DNA of 61,643 bases from UBA10364 sp905182675 (GCA_963933975.1 CAWVWE010000011.1:1-61643); one strand, 5' to 3'. Shown: positions 9,764 to 18,609, counted from the stretch's first letter. Notes: generated from the letters alone by a model not told the origin. A program made the numbers and translations.

Positions 9764-10173
9764 AAAGACTTCTGCTAGCCCTACTCCTGTCCATGCCAAG
9801 CCTTGTGAATGGCCAACAGGTTCTTCCATGGGAACTACTTGCTGTCCCTTATGCCACAACGCCAGACGGTTTATATGAACCACAATTTCCAGCATGGTTA
9901 GACAAATACAAAAATCAAGAAGTTATTCTTCAAGGATATCTTGTTCCCGTTGATGTGGAAGGGAATCAATATGCCCTGAGTCGGTATGCTTTTTCTTCTT
10001 GTTTCTTTTGTGGGAACGCAGAACCTAATACAGTAGTCGAATTGATTTTTAGTGAACGCCCTGACGCCTTAATCACGGATCAGTTTGTTGTGGTTAAAGG
10101 AATCATCGTATTTAATGAAAAGGATCCATACCGCTTGTTCTTTATTCTACAACAAACCTCATTTCACGGATGA
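9760..10173 (+). CDS. Secreted DUF3299-like protein with CFFCG motif (copy 1)
   Basis: A 137-residue exported protein with signal peptide MKRLLLALLLSMPSLVNGQ. The mature part has a short beta-rich domain of the pattern V-I-L-Q-G-Y-L-V-P-V-D followed by YALS and SSCFFCGNAEPNTVVEL, with Cys81 and Cys84. The order (strand, GY-V-P, hydrophobic strand, Cys segment, valine-rich strand) resembles the DUF3299 family, which is found beside ABC permeases of this type. The CxxC pair may bind a metal or be redox active. It begins in an ATGA overlap with the permease and ends in an ATGA overlap with its paralogue. An upstream ATG at 9700 lies inside the permease and lacks a signal peptide. Confidence 0.75.
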   Translation: MKRLLLALLLSMPSLVNGQQVLPWELLAVPYATTPDGLYEPQFPAWLDKYKNQEVILQGYLVPVDVEGNQYALSRYAFSSCFFCGNAEPNTVVELIFSERPDALITDQFVVVKGIIVFNEKDPYRLFFILQQTSFHG

Positions 10174-10595
10174 GAGCGTTTGTTACAATACTCCTATGTT
10201 TCTCTGGTATAACCAGTTATGGTCAGCAGAGATTAAAATGGAGTACTTTCGAAAGACTGGAGTTCATAGAGGTTTACAATGAAGATCAAGCGGCGTGGTT
10301 ACAACAACCCGTATGGAGTGAGTCACTTTTAAACTGGGATGGTGCCAACGTTAAGATTACGGGTTATGTAATTGCCCTGGATGTCGTCAGTAAAGAATAT
10401 GCCTTAAGTGCCTTCCCCTTCGCAAGCTGTTTCTTTTGTGGTGCAGCCGGCCCAGAGAGCGTTTTAGAGCTTAATTTTACTCATCCGCAAGAGTTTCTCA
10501 CAGATGATGTCGTGACCTTCCGTGGTATTCTAAAACTTAATACGAATCCACTATCCTTCCCTTTAACCCTGATTGATGCCGAATCAATAGAATGA
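10170..10595 (+). CDS. Secreted DUF3299-like protein with CFFCG motif (copy 2)
   Basis: A 141-residue exported paralogue of the preceding gene, with signal peptide MRAFVTILLCFSGITSYGQ. It keeps the same core: GYVIALD, then YALSAFPFASCFFCGAAGPESVLEL with Cys87 and Cys90, then a strand VVTFRGILKLN. Outside this core the two copies differ strongly, so they probably form distinct subunits or bind different partners rather than being a recent duplication. It is translationally coupled on both sides (ATGA at 10170; the hydrolase start ATG at 10592 overlaps its stop). Function unknown; metal or thiol chemistry in the periplasm is the likely theme. Confidence 0.75.
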   Translation: MRAFVTILLCFSGITSYGQQRLKWSTFERLEFIEVYNEDQAAWLQQPVWSESLLNWDGANVKITGYVIALDVVSKEYALSAFPFASCFFCGAAGPESVLELNFTHPQEFLTDDVVTFRGILKLNTNPLSFPLTLIDAESIE

Positions 10596-11575
10596 TGAAG
10601 AAAGTAATTACATTCCTAGTTGCGATATTAGGCTCGATACTGATCTTATTTACGATGGGTCCAACTTCCAAGACTCCGCACTATGTGGACAAACTGGTCA
10701 GTTTTTCAACACCACTTTCTGAATTACAGGATAGTATTTTCTTGTCGGAACTAAGCATGAATGCTAAGCCTTGCGCTTATGGCGAAATCAAATGGGCAGA
10801 TACGATTGGAAAAACTGATGTTGTACTGCTTTATCTTCATGGATTTAGTGCCTCTCAACATGAAGGAGATCCACTTCGTTTTACACTAGCAGAACATTTT
10901 AAAATGAATGCTTTTTATCCCAGAATGTCAGGTCATGGCTTGATTGAACCCGATTCTGTCCGTATGCTAACTTTCACAGCAGAAGCGGCATGGCGTAAGG
11001 CTCAAAGAGATTTCTCTCTAGCACTGTCCTTAGGTAGAAAAGTTTTTCTAATGTCTTGTAGTACAGGAAGTCCTTTGGCCATGCGATTAGCGGCGACTTA
11101 CCCTGACAAAGTGATTGGATTAATTAATTATAGTCCTAATATGGGACTCCCCGACCCCAAGACTAACCTTATTAATGGTCCTTGGGGATTAGAGATTCTA
11201 AAAACATTAAAAGGTACCTCACATAGAGTCGTTGACTTCCGCAAAGATGGCATTATAGAACCGTGTAAGGCCACTGGTTATAGCTGGGAGTCTGTTATTC
11301 AAATGCAGGAAGTCGTAGAATCGTTAATTAATGAAGAGATGCTTCATAAGGTTTACGCTCCAGTAATGAATATGGTTTGGTATGAAAGCGAGGAGCATCA
11401 AGATATGGTGATCAGTATCCCTAAGGCGAGAAAAATGCACGCTTCTTTAGGGTCGTCACAAAAATATTGGGTAGAAACCGCAGCTCGTGAACATGTCATC
11501 TTAAAGGGGATCACTAGTAAGGACTATGCCAAGGTTGAGGCGAAGTCAATAGAATTTTTAGAAGAAATCTTGTAG
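10592..11575 (+). CDS. Membrane-anchored alpha/beta hydrolase
   Basis: A 327-residue protein with one N-terminal hydrophobic segment (about residues 5-22) and an alpha/beta-hydrolase fold. The oxyanion-hole HG lies at 83-84 (YLHGFSAS). The nucleophile elbow is SCSTG with Ser157, in which Ser replaces the first Gly of GxSxG. A C-terminal His in AREHVILKG (about 304) would complete the triad, with an Asp/Glu not assigned. This pattern resembles serine aminopeptidase/monoacylglycerol-lipase-type enzymes, likely acting on esters at the inner membrane. Start ATG 10592 or 10595. It sits inside the ABC-DUF3299 operon, one base before the BatA-domain gene, but its link to either is unknown. Confidence 0.8.
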   Translation: MMKKVITFLVAILGSILILFTMGPTSKTPHYVDKLVSFSTPLSELQDSIFLSELSMNAKPCAYGEIKWADTIGKTDVVLLYLHGFSASQHEGDPLRFTLAEHFKMNAFYPRMSGHGLIEPDSVRMLTFTAEAAWRKAQRDFSLALSLGRKVFLMSCSTGSPLAMRLAATYPDKVIGLINYSPNMGLPDPKTNLINGPWGLEILKTLKGTSHRVVDFRKDGIIEPCKATGYSWESVIQMQEVVESLINEEMLHKVYAPVMNMVWYESEEHQDMVISIPKARKMHASLGSSQKYWVETAAREHVILKGITSKDYAKVEAKSIEFLEEIL

Positions 11576-11576
11576 T

Positions 11577-13034
11577 ATGCATTTTGAGTATCCAATAGTT
11601 TTGTGGGGAATGCTAGCTGGGCTAGTACCTGTATGGATACACATGTTTGGAAAGCGTCCAAAAAAAACAGTTGATATCCCTTCATTAATATGGCTGAAAT
11701 CAATCACGCCATCAAAGCATAGAAATCGCAAGATCAAGGATTTTATCGTGCTTGCGTTGAGGGTGTTGACCATTCTAATTGTAGTGGTTGTTCTAGCAAA
11801 ACCTAATTGGCCTTCTACGATTAAGACTATTCAAATTGATAATTACCCTGCAAAATGGTCTCAACGTAACTCATGGATGCCGTCTCTCATTAGTGCTCTT
11901 GAACCTGGCTTATACAGGGTTTTCTCTAGAGATGGGACTTACCAAGGGACCATTGACCAATCCGCAATTGAAGGTGTCATATCCCTATTGGATGCTACAG
12001 TGAATGAGGTTGTTTCTATAGACAGAGCTATTCTCATCTCTTATGGCTTCGCTCCTATTCCTTTGACATTTCAAGACTATTTGTTGCCGTTGAGAACAAA
12101 TCAATTGAACACCTCAATCCAAAAAGTAACAAGTAGCCATTTAAGTAATACCTATAAGCTTACAGAAGGAATTGACTCCATGGAGTGGCAATTGCAATGG
12201 GATCAAGATGTAGTGGACAGACGAAGAGAACTGAAATACCAACTTGACTTTAGAGACATTAGAGGTGTTGATTCAACCATGTTGAACATTATTGGAGACT
12301 CCATTTTAGAGGACAATACCGTTACATTCCATGCATCTGAGAAATCTAATATGATGATTTGGTCGGTGGAACCTGAGGTTCCTAAGGAATTATCCGCTCT
12401 GCTTGATGACGGGGACACCCTTGTTTATTACAATTCGAATAACATTTTTAATCCTTTTGAATTCCAAACTGTAGTCCTTTATGGCTTTGATTTTATGCCA
12501 CAAATCATGTCCGATTTCAGTGGTCAAATACTTCGTTTCCCTTCTGAAAGTGTTTCTGTAGCGTTAAGTATGACGCAACCGGATATGACCGATGGTTTTT
12601 TTGCTGATTTCTTTCTGGGAGCGTCTATCCAAAATCAGTGGCCTATGTATCGTGAATCGAGTTCTATAGATTCGGGATCATGTATCCTCTCTGGTTCTAT
12701 GGGCTGTCTGGCAAGTATTTCTAAGCACAATAACCAACAGATCTACCAACAAGGATTTGTTACGTTGGATTGGTCCCACCCTTACTTTACGGCGTTATGG
12801 CAATGGGCAGGCCTTCAAAACCAATTTAAAGAAACACTTCCAGGGGCATTAGGAAGAGATTCATACGACATGAATATTACAGATTTAGAGGCGTTAGGAG
12901 CACGTTATGAACTGGTTTCTATTGATGGGAAGCCTACTAAAATGATCGGTTTTTGGACCATGGAGAAAATCGGATTGGCTCTCGCCTTGTTTTGCGCCTT
13001 ATTAGCGCTTATTTTTGCTAAAATTAATTCGTGA
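11577..13034 (+). CDS. BatA-domain (N-terminal aerotolerance regulator) membrane protein
   Basis: A 485-residue protein. It begins with the BatA N-terminal domain: a TM helix (LWGMLAGLVPVWIHMFGKRP), the motif VDIPSLIWLKSI, and a second TM helix at about 60-80. A long extracytoplasmic region follows with no von Willebrand MIDAS visible, and a TM helix closes the protein (about 463-482). The family is common in Bacteroidota, often directly before a dihydroorotase gene as here; it is a membrane or envelope protein of unknown biochemical role. The gap to the hydrolase is one base, and the stop overlaps the pyrC-like start by one base. Confidence 0.85.
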   Translation: MHFEYPIVLWGMLAGLVPVWIHMFGKRPKKTVDIPSLIWLKSITPSKHRNRKIKDFIVLALRVLTILIVVVVLAKPNWPSTIKTIQIDNYPAKWSQRNSWMPSLISALEPGLYRVFSRDGTYQGTIDQSAIEGVISLLDATVNEVVSIDRAILISYGFAPIPLTFQDYLLPLRTNQLNTSIQKVTSSHLSNTYKLTEGIDSMEWQLQWDQDVVDRRRELKYQLDFRDIRGVDSTMLNIIGDSILEDNTVTFHASEKSNMMIWSVEPEVPKELSALLDDGDTLVYYNSNNIFNPFEFQTVVLYGFDFMPQIMSDFSGQILRFPSESVSVALSMTQPDMTDGFFADFFLGASIQNQWPMYRESSSIDSGSCILSGSMGCLASISKHNNQQIYQQGFVTLDWSHPYFTALWQWAGLQNQFKETLPGALGRDSYDMNITDLEALGARYELVSIDGKPTKMIGFWTMEKIGLALALFCALLALIFAKINS

Positions 13035-14287
13035 TGAAGCTGCTGTTTAAAAATGCCTACATCGTTGATGTACAGAGTCCATATCACCTGCAAACAGTGG
13101 ATGTTCTTGTAGATGAAGACCAGATTGTTTCCGTTGGTGCTTTAGGAGAAATTTCGGCAAAACATACGATCGATTTAAATGGCTCCACTTTAACAACGGG
13201 CTTTGCTGAATTACATAGTGACCTTGGTGAACCGGGTAACGAGGAGAGCGAAGATTTAAATTCAGGTTCAGCTGCTGCTGCTGCGGGTGGTTTCACGGCT
13301 GTCGGAGTAGTTAGTAATGGAGGCAACCATATCGAGAACAAACTCGGTATCGATTTTATATTGAATAGAGGCGAAAGTTTACCCATTCATTTGGTTCCTA
13401 TTGGCACCATGACCAGGGGTGCTAAAGGAGAAGAACTGAGTGAAATGTTCGAAATGAGCACGCTAGGTTCAAGTTTATTCGGAGACTATAAAAAAGGAGT
13501 CTCGAATGCCAAGATGGTTAAACTCGCCTTGTTATACTCAAAACCATTTGGTCGTATTATGGTGCATCCAGAAGACCATAGCTTGAGCGCTGATGGAATG
13601 ATGAATGAGGGTGTAGTAAGTACTTATGTTGGGCTTAAAGGAATTCCAGAGATTGCAGAGGTCATACAAATTAAGAGAGACCTAAGTTTACTGGAGTACA
13701 CAGAGGGTAGTCTACACATTGCATCAGTATCCACGATAGATGGTATTAAATGTATCAGACAGGCTAAGGAGGAAGGTTTAAATGTTACGTGTAGCGTAAA
13801 TCTTCATCACCTGATCTTCACAGATGAAGATTTGTCACAATATGATACGTCATTAAAAGTATCTCCCCCAATACGTTCTGAAATCGAACGAAACTATTTA
13901 TGGAATGCTGTAATAGATGGCACTGTAGACTGCCTAGCGGTGGATCACCTTCCAAAAGATATTGAACAAAAGCAGTGTGAGTTTGACATTGCAGCCCTAG
14001 GAATGGCCGGTTTTGAAGGGGCGGTTTCAGTTTTCCTAGACCGCTATGACCTTACTCCAGAAAGAATGCAAGAGGTCTTTAGTAGTATGCCTAGAAAACT
14101 ATTAAACTTGCCTGAGCTTAAAATTGTTGAAGGTGAAATCGCTGAGTTTACCATTCTTTCTTCTCAAGAAGAATACGTTACAGGATTTGCTTCGAAAGCA
14201 TTTAATAATCCATTCAAAGGAAGAAAAGTAAACAGCTCTATTAAAGGCGTTTATGTCAAAGGAAATTACTTGTCGCTTGCGGAGTAA
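13034..14287 (+). CDS. pyrC: Dihydroorotase-like amidohydrolase with altered metal site
   Basis: A 417-residue amidohydrolase-superfamily protein of the class annotated as dihydroorotase in Bacteroidota (pyrimidine synthesis, carbamoyl-aspartate to dihydroorotate). It has the family glycine/alanine-rich segment after strand 1 (SGSAAAAAGGFTAVGVV) and a C-terminal DHLPKD region. The usual Zn-binding D-x-H-x-H is here E59-L-H61-S-D63, so the second histidine is lost and the aspartate is substituted. This suggests weak or no catalysis, or a PyrX-like structural role, unless this Bacteroidota subclass uses other ligands. Start ATG 13034 gives a one-base overlap with the BatA stop; a GTG three bases earlier is less likely. 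Confidence 0.85.
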   Translation: MKLLFKNAYIVDVQSPYHLQTVDVLVDEDQIVSVGALGEISAKHTIDLNGSTLTTGFAELHSDLGEPGNEESEDLNSGSAAAAAGGFTAVGVVSNGGNHIENKLGIDFILNRGESLPIHLVPIGTMTRGAKGEELSEMFEMSTLGSSLFGDYKKGVSNAKMVKLALLYSKPFGRIMVHPEDHSLSADGMMNEGVVSTYVGLKGIPEIAEVIQIKRDLSLLEYTEGSLHIASVSTIDGIKCIRQAKEEGLNVTCSVNLHHLIFTDEDLSQYDTSLKVSPPIRSEIERNYLWNAVIDGTVDCLAVDHLPKDIEQKQCEFDIAALGMAGFEGAVSVFLDRYDLTPERMQEVFSSMPRKLLNLPELKIVEGEIAEFTILSSQEEYVTGFASKAFNNPFKGRKVNSSIKGVYVKGNYLSLAE

Positions 14288-15063
14288 CTCAGGTCAACTT
14301 TAAGTCCGTCATAAGCCAATTCCATTCCAGGATGAAGTGAATCCATTGTAGCTTGATGAGTTCCCATGTAATGGCTCATATGAATGAAGTAAGTCTTCTC
14401 TGCTCCTATTTCCGTAGCCTTCGATACCGCTTGCTCTAGAGTGAAATGGCTGAAATGATTTTTATGGTGCAGAGCGTCTAAAAACAACGTTTTTATTCCG
14501 ATGAGTTTAGCCATTGACGCTGGTGGTATATGATTCACATCTGTAAGGAACGCTAGGTCCCCTATTCTATATCCTAGTATAGGTAAGTTTCCGTGGTCTA
14601 GAGGAATTGGAATAATTTCAATTCCCCCAACTGTAAAAGGCTCATTCTCGTCTATTTCAAATGAATCAATTCTTGGTGCACCTGGATAAGGTTGTTTCTC
14701 GAATGCATAGTGGAACGCTTTTTTAATCCTATTAATTACCCTCGACTGTCCAAAAATAGACATTGCATTACCTGATCTAAATATCATGGGGCGTACGTCA
14801 TCTAAACCCGCCATATGGTCCTGGTGTTCGTGTGTAAATAATACAGCGTCCACTTTAGAAAGTCCTTCTCGTAACATTTGCGTCCTAAAATCAGGGCCTG
14901 TATCTATCACTAGGTGAACGCCATTCACTTGAATGTAGGCGGAAGTTCGTGTACGATTGTCCTTTGGATCGTTACTGGAGCACACCTTACAATCACATCC
15001 TATCACCGGTACACCCTGCGATGTTCCGGAACCCAGTAATATGAATTGATTAATTGGCGCCAT
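14266..15063 (-). CDS. PhnP-like metallo-beta-lactamase-fold hydrolase
   Basis: A 265-residue MBL-fold phosphodiesterase-type enzyme. The dinuclear metal motif THEHQDH gives His78, His80, Asp82 and His83. Further ligands are probably His in PLDHGN, Asp in FLTDVNH and a C-terminal histidine. Three N-terminal cysteines (CDCKVC, residues 23-28) match the structural zinc site of PhnP-family enzymes, and GSGTSQGVPVIGC is the family N-terminus. PhnP cleaves cyclic ribose phosphates; the true substrate here is unknown, as no other phn genes are nearby. The last 22 bp overlap the convergent pyrC-like gene. Confidence 0.9.
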   Translation of the reverse strand: MAPINQFILLGSGTSQGVPVIGCDCKVCSSNDPKDNRTRTSAYIQVNGVHLVIDTGPDFRTQMLREGLSKVDAVLFTHEHQDHMAGLDDVRPMIFRSGNAMSIFGQSRVINRIKKAFHYAFEKQPYPGAPRIDSFEIDENEPFTVGGIEIIPIPLDHGNLPILGYRIGDLAFLTDVNHIPPASMAKLIGIKTLFLDALHHKNHFSHFTLEQAVSKATEIGAEKTYFIHMSHYMGTHQATMDSLHPGMELAYDGLKVDLSYSASDK

Positions 15064-15112
15064 TGATTCAATTATTTACATTGTTTTTCCCATGCTGACA
15101 ATAAGGAAAGTT

Positions 15113-15120
15113 TAAATTTG
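15113..15120 (+). promoter_or_regulatory. -7 element of the conserved unknown gene at 15148
   Basis: TAAATTTG, an exact TAnnTTTG match, 27 nt before the ATG at 15148. A TTG at 15118 that would open a longer frame lies inside the element, so it cannot be the translation start. Confidence 0.5.
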
Positions 15121-15147
15121 TACTTACATCAACCTATACAAAACAGT

Positions 15148-16572
15148 ATGAAGGATCGTGTTGTCCTAACCACCGCTCAAAAGGCTCTTAAAATTAACCT
15201 AAACTCTGACATCTACGGGACGTTTGCGGAAATAGGTGCCGGACAGGAAACTGTTCGTGAATTTTTCAGGGCTGGAGCGGCTTCAGGTACTATAGCTAAG
15301 GCAATGAGTGCATATGATAAGGCATTTTCCGATGACATTTATGGTATAGAAGAGGACAATAGGTATGTCACTCAAAGCCGTTTAAAGAAAATGTTGAGTC
15401 ACGAGTACAATCTTATAGAAAAGAGATTGGACCGCGAAATACATCCTAATAAAACGTATTTCGCTTACGCGAATACCGTGGCAACGATCAATTTCACCAA
15501 AACCTTCAAGGGTCATGGTTGGATGGGTATACGTTTTCAAACAACACCCGATCGCGATACAAATGAGATATTTATTCACTTTAGGTTGCATGAGAATGAA
15601 GCAAAGCACCAACAAGAGACTGTTGGACGACTTGGTACTAATCTAATCTTCGGTGCCTACAGACATTATGACAACCCCAAGGAATTTTTACTAGGTCTCT
15701 ACGATAATATAGACCAAGATGCTATAGAAATTGATTTAATAAACTTTTCAGGACCTGATTTAGATGATATTGATAATAGATTGATGTCTCTGCAATTGAT
15801 TAAAAACGGCTATACAGATGCTGTTATTTTTGGCCCACAAGGAGACAACTTGCTTCCGGCAGAACTACTTTACAAGAAGCACATATTAGCTATGCGTGGG
15901 TCTTTTCGCCCAGTTACAAAAGTGAACATGGACATGATCAAGCGCGGTTATGACATGTTTACTAGTGATAAAAAAGTTGATCCGGAAAAAACGGTTGTGC
16001 TTTGGGAGATAACCTTGAACAACCTACTGTCTGATGGGGTTCTAGATGAACAAGATTTTTTAGATAGGGCCGAAATTCTATGCAGCCTTGGTCAAACGGT
16101 TTTAATATCTAACTATCAGCAGTACTATAAACTGGTGGACTATTTTGGTCGATTCTCGAAAAAACGACAAGGATTAGTGATGGGTGTTAACAACCTTACA
16201 GAGCTGTTTAGTGAGAAATACTATCGTGACCTACAGGGCGGTATTTTGGAGGCGTTTGGACGGATATTCTCGAAGGATTTAAAAATCCTGGTTTATCCTT
16301 TGATTGACCATGCCAATGATGGTAAAGTCATGCGAAAAACAGATGCGGAAGTCCATCCAAGGTTCAGGCCAATCATGGAGTACCTCATATTTCACAATAG
16401 AATACTTGATATTGAGGAGTTTGATCATGAGATCACCAACATATTCTCTAGGGAGGTGTTATCTAAAATAAAATCTGGAGAGCCTGGTTGGGAGAAGAGT
16501 TTACCTCAATACGTAGATGCTGTTATTCGCGAAAAGAAGTTGTTTGGTTATACTAAGGATGCTAAACCCTAA
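15148..16572 (+). CDS. Conserved protein of unknown function
   Basis: A 474-residue, apparently cytosolic protein: no signal peptide, no TM segment, no beta-barrel pattern. I recognise it as a well conserved family with the segment YGTFAEIGAGQETVREFFRA near the N-terminus and a Ser/Ala-Lys-rich SAYDKAFSDDIYG stretch. Homologues in Bacteroidota are, as I recall, often labelled TonB-dependent receptor or nicotinate-nucleotide adenylyltransferase. Neither label fits: there is no plug or barrel, and no HxGH nucleotidyl-transfer motif. It stands between the metallo-hydrolase and the light-response operon with its own -7 element. Function unknown. Confidence 0.8.
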   Translation: MKDRVVLTTAQKALKINLNSDIYGTFAEIGAGQETVREFFRAGAASGTIAKAMSAYDKAFSDDIYGIEEDNRYVTQSRLKKMLSHEYNLIEKRLDREIHPNKTYFAYANTVATINFTKTFKGHGWMGIRFQTTPDRDTNEIFIHFRLHENEAKHQQETVGRLGTNLIFGAYRHYDNPKEFLLGLYDNIDQDAIEIDLINFSGPDLDDIDNRLMSLQLIKNGYTDAVIFGPQGDNLLPAELLYKKHILAMRGSFRPVTKVNMDMIKRGYDMFTSDKKVDPEKTVVLWEITLNNLLSDGVLDEQDFLDRAEILCSLGQTVLISNYQQYYKLVDYFGRFSKKRQGLVMGVNNLTELFSEKYYRDLQGGILEAFGRIFSKDLKILVYPLIDHANDGKVMRKTDAEVHPRFRPIMEYLIFHNRILDIEEFDHEITNIFSREVLSKIKSGEPGWEKSLPQYVDAVIREKKLFGYTKDAKP

Positions 16573-16616
16573 ATTATAGTTGGTATTAGGCACATAAAAC
16601 GCACTGATTTACGATC

Positions 16617-17924
16617 TTAATACGCAGCCAATGCCTGTTTATAGGTAGATAAACATCTTTCTCTGGCCCATTTGTGATCTACAATTGGATCTGGATAGTA
16701 TGAAGTCTCTAACTCAGGAATCCATCGATTAACGTAAACGCGTTGCTTATCAAATTTCTCTAGCTGTGTGGTTGGATTGAAGACTCTGAAATAGGGCGCT
16801 GCATCTAGACCACTTCCGCTAGCCCATTGCCATCCCCCAATATTAGAAGCTAGGTCAAAGTCAAGAAGTTTTTCAGCAAAGTAGGCCTCTCCCCATCGCC
16901 AATCTATCAGTAAATGCTTCGTAAGAAAACTAGCTACAACCATGCGCACCCTATTATGCATATATCCAGTTGAATTAAGTTCTCTCATTCCTGCATCTAC
17001 CATGGGGTAACCAGTCTTTCCGTTGCACCATGCTTCAAAGTGCGATTCATTATTGACCCATGGTATCGCGTCGTACTTAGGTTTGATGGACTTCTCTCGA
17101 CTTTCTGGAAAGAAATAAAGTGCCATTTGAAAGAAGTCCCTCCAGATGAGTTCACTTAAAAATGTATCATTAAGTATCTGAGCATCTCTAGCGACTTGCC
17201 TTATACTAAGGGTACCGAATCTCAGGTGAAGACCAATTCTAGTCGTACTCCTTTTATTAGCTGGAAAATTCCTGGTCTCATCATATTTACTGATTATATC
17301 TGAGCGAATTTCAAGTTCTGGTAGTTCTATTTGTGTAGGTTGAAACCCCATATCTCCTAGAGATATTGGCTCCTCACCACTCCATTTTAAAAAATTTCCA
17401 AAATACTCTTGATTAGGATAAGGTTTACTGTGCTCGGCCGTGAATAATTTGCGCCACGCCTTTGCATAAGGACTATACACTAAGTAGGGTGTGCCATCTG
17501 CTTTGACTACTTCGTTTTTCTCAAAAATAACATGATCCTTTCCGCCAATTACCTCTACCCCTTGATCTTTCCAAAAAGAGGCGACCTTTAAATCTCGTTC
17601 TAAAGCATAAGGTTCATAATCACGGTTAAAAAAAACCTGTTTTACATCATAAGTAAGTGATAGCTCTTGCATCACTTCTTCAGGGCGACTGTAAAAGACT
17701 TTCAGGCCACTACCGAGCTGTTTAAGCTGCTGGTCTAATGATTCTATAGTTCTATGCAGGAAAGTCACTCGGGAATCCGTAGAATCCTCTAGTTTAGAAA
17801 GAATGTCTTTGTCAAAAACAAATATTGGGAGTACAGGTGTTTCAGATTTCAATGCTTTCCATAGGGCCGCATTATCCTCTAGGCGCATATCTCTGCGAAA
17901 CCAAAATATGCTTATAGACTGCAT
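16617..17924 (-). CDS. phrB: Deoxyribodipyrimidine photolyase
   Basis: A 435-residue class I photolyase/cryptochrome that repairs UV pyrimidine dimers with blue light and FAD. The N-terminal alpha/beta antenna domain starts with SISIFWFRRDMRLEDNAALW. The C-terminal FAD-binding domain carries LSELIWRDFFQMALYFFPES, GYPMVDAGMRELNSTGYMHN and the flavin/tryptophan segment GGWQWASGSGLDAAPYFRVF. There is no DASH-type extension. It is the last gene of the leftward light-protection operon, one base downstream of folE. Antenna cofactors in this family are methenyl-folate, deazaflavin or flavins, which fits an adjacent pterin gene; which one is used cannot be read from the sequence. Confidence 0.94.
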   Translation of the reverse strand: MQSISIFWFRRDMRLEDNAALWKALKSETPVLPIFVFDKDILSKLEDSTDSRVTFLHRTIESLDQQLKQLGSGLKVFYSRPEEVMQELSLTYDVKQVFFNRDYEPYALERDLKVASFWKDQGVEVIGGKDHVIFEKNEVVKADGTPYLVYSPYAKAWRKLFTAEHSKPYPNQEYFGNFLKWSGEEPISLGDMGFQPTQIELPELEIRSDIISKYDETRNFPANKRSTTRIGLHLRFGTLSIRQVARDAQILNDTFLSELIWRDFFQMALYFFPESREKSIKPKYDAIPWVNNESHFEAWCNGKTGYPMVDAGMRELNSTGYMHNRVRMVVASFLTKHLLIDWRWGEAYFAEKLLDFDLASNIGGWQWASGSGLDAAPYFRVFNPTTQLEKFDKQRVYVNRWIPELETSYYPDPIVDHKWARERCLSTYKQALAAY

Positions 17925-17925
17925 A

Positions 17926-18597
17926 TTATCTAAACGATTCTAGGAAGGAACGCTTAGCATCGCCATTGTTGAAGTCACCATGAAAAGCCATTGTCACAGT
18001 AGAGCTATGATCGTCCTCTACTCCTCTTGTTTTAACACACATATGATCTGCTTCCAAGTATACAGCAACATGCTCCGTTTGTAAACCTTCCATTAACGCT
18101 TCAGCAATCTGACGTGTCAGACGCTCTTGAACTTGTGGTCGCTTCGCATAATGGCGAACAATACGATTTAATTTAGACAGTCCAACAACTTTTTCACCAG
18201 GTAAATAAGCCACATGACATTTACCTATTATCGGCACAAAATGATGCTCGCAATGAGAATGTACTTTAATGTTCTTCTCAATCAACATCTCCTTGTACGC
18301 GTACTTATTCTCAAATAACCTCATTTGAGGCTTATTTAGCGGATTAAGTCCTGAAAAAGCTTCATTAACATACATTTTCGCAACTCTTAATGGCGTGCCA
18401 CTTAAGCTGTCATCTTTGAGATCTAACCCAAGTAAAATCATGATATCTTCGAACTTCTCAGCAATTTGAGCGATCTTATCTTCATTAGATAAATCAAAAG
18501 CATCCGAACGCAATGGCGTATCAAGAGAAGTGCCTACATGTGCATCTAGTAGCTCTTCTTGTTGTTCCGGTGTATAAAGATTCTCGTGTTTTGTCAT
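17926..18597 (-). CDS. folE: GTP cyclohydrolase I
   Basis: A 223-residue cytosolic enzyme that converts GTP to 7,8-dihydroneopterin triphosphate, the entry step to folates and other pterins. The zinc/catalytic motif IKVHSHCEHHFVPIIG and the Cys in DHMCVKTRGV are present, as is the conserved GLSKLNRIVRHYAKRPQVQE segment. Length is normal for the family. It lies between queD (12 bp upstream) and phrB (1 bp downstream). folE in light-inducible photolyase clusters of other bacteria is usually read as supply of the folate antenna; that is an inference here. Confidence 0.96.
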   Translation of the reverse strand: MTKHENLYTPEQQEELLDAHVGTSLDTPLRSDAFDLSNEDKIAQIAEKFEDIMILLGLDLKDDSLSGTPLRVAKMYVNEAFSGLNPLNKPQMRLFENKYAYKEMLIEKNIKVHSHCEHHFVPIIGKCHVAYLPGEKVVGLSKLNRIVRHYAKRPQVQERLTRQIAEALMEGLQTEHVAVYLEADHMCVKTRGVEDDHSSTVTMAFHGDFNNGDAKRSFLESFR

Positions 18598-18609
18598 TTA
18601 TCGAGTGTA

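Noticed and set aside
15118..15147. TTG start for the conserved unknown gene
   Set aside because: It lies inside the exact -7 promoter element at 15113-15120.
15148..16572. TonB-dependent receptor or nicotinate-nucleotide adenylyltransferase label
   Set aside because: No signal peptide, plug or barrel pattern, and no HxGH motif.
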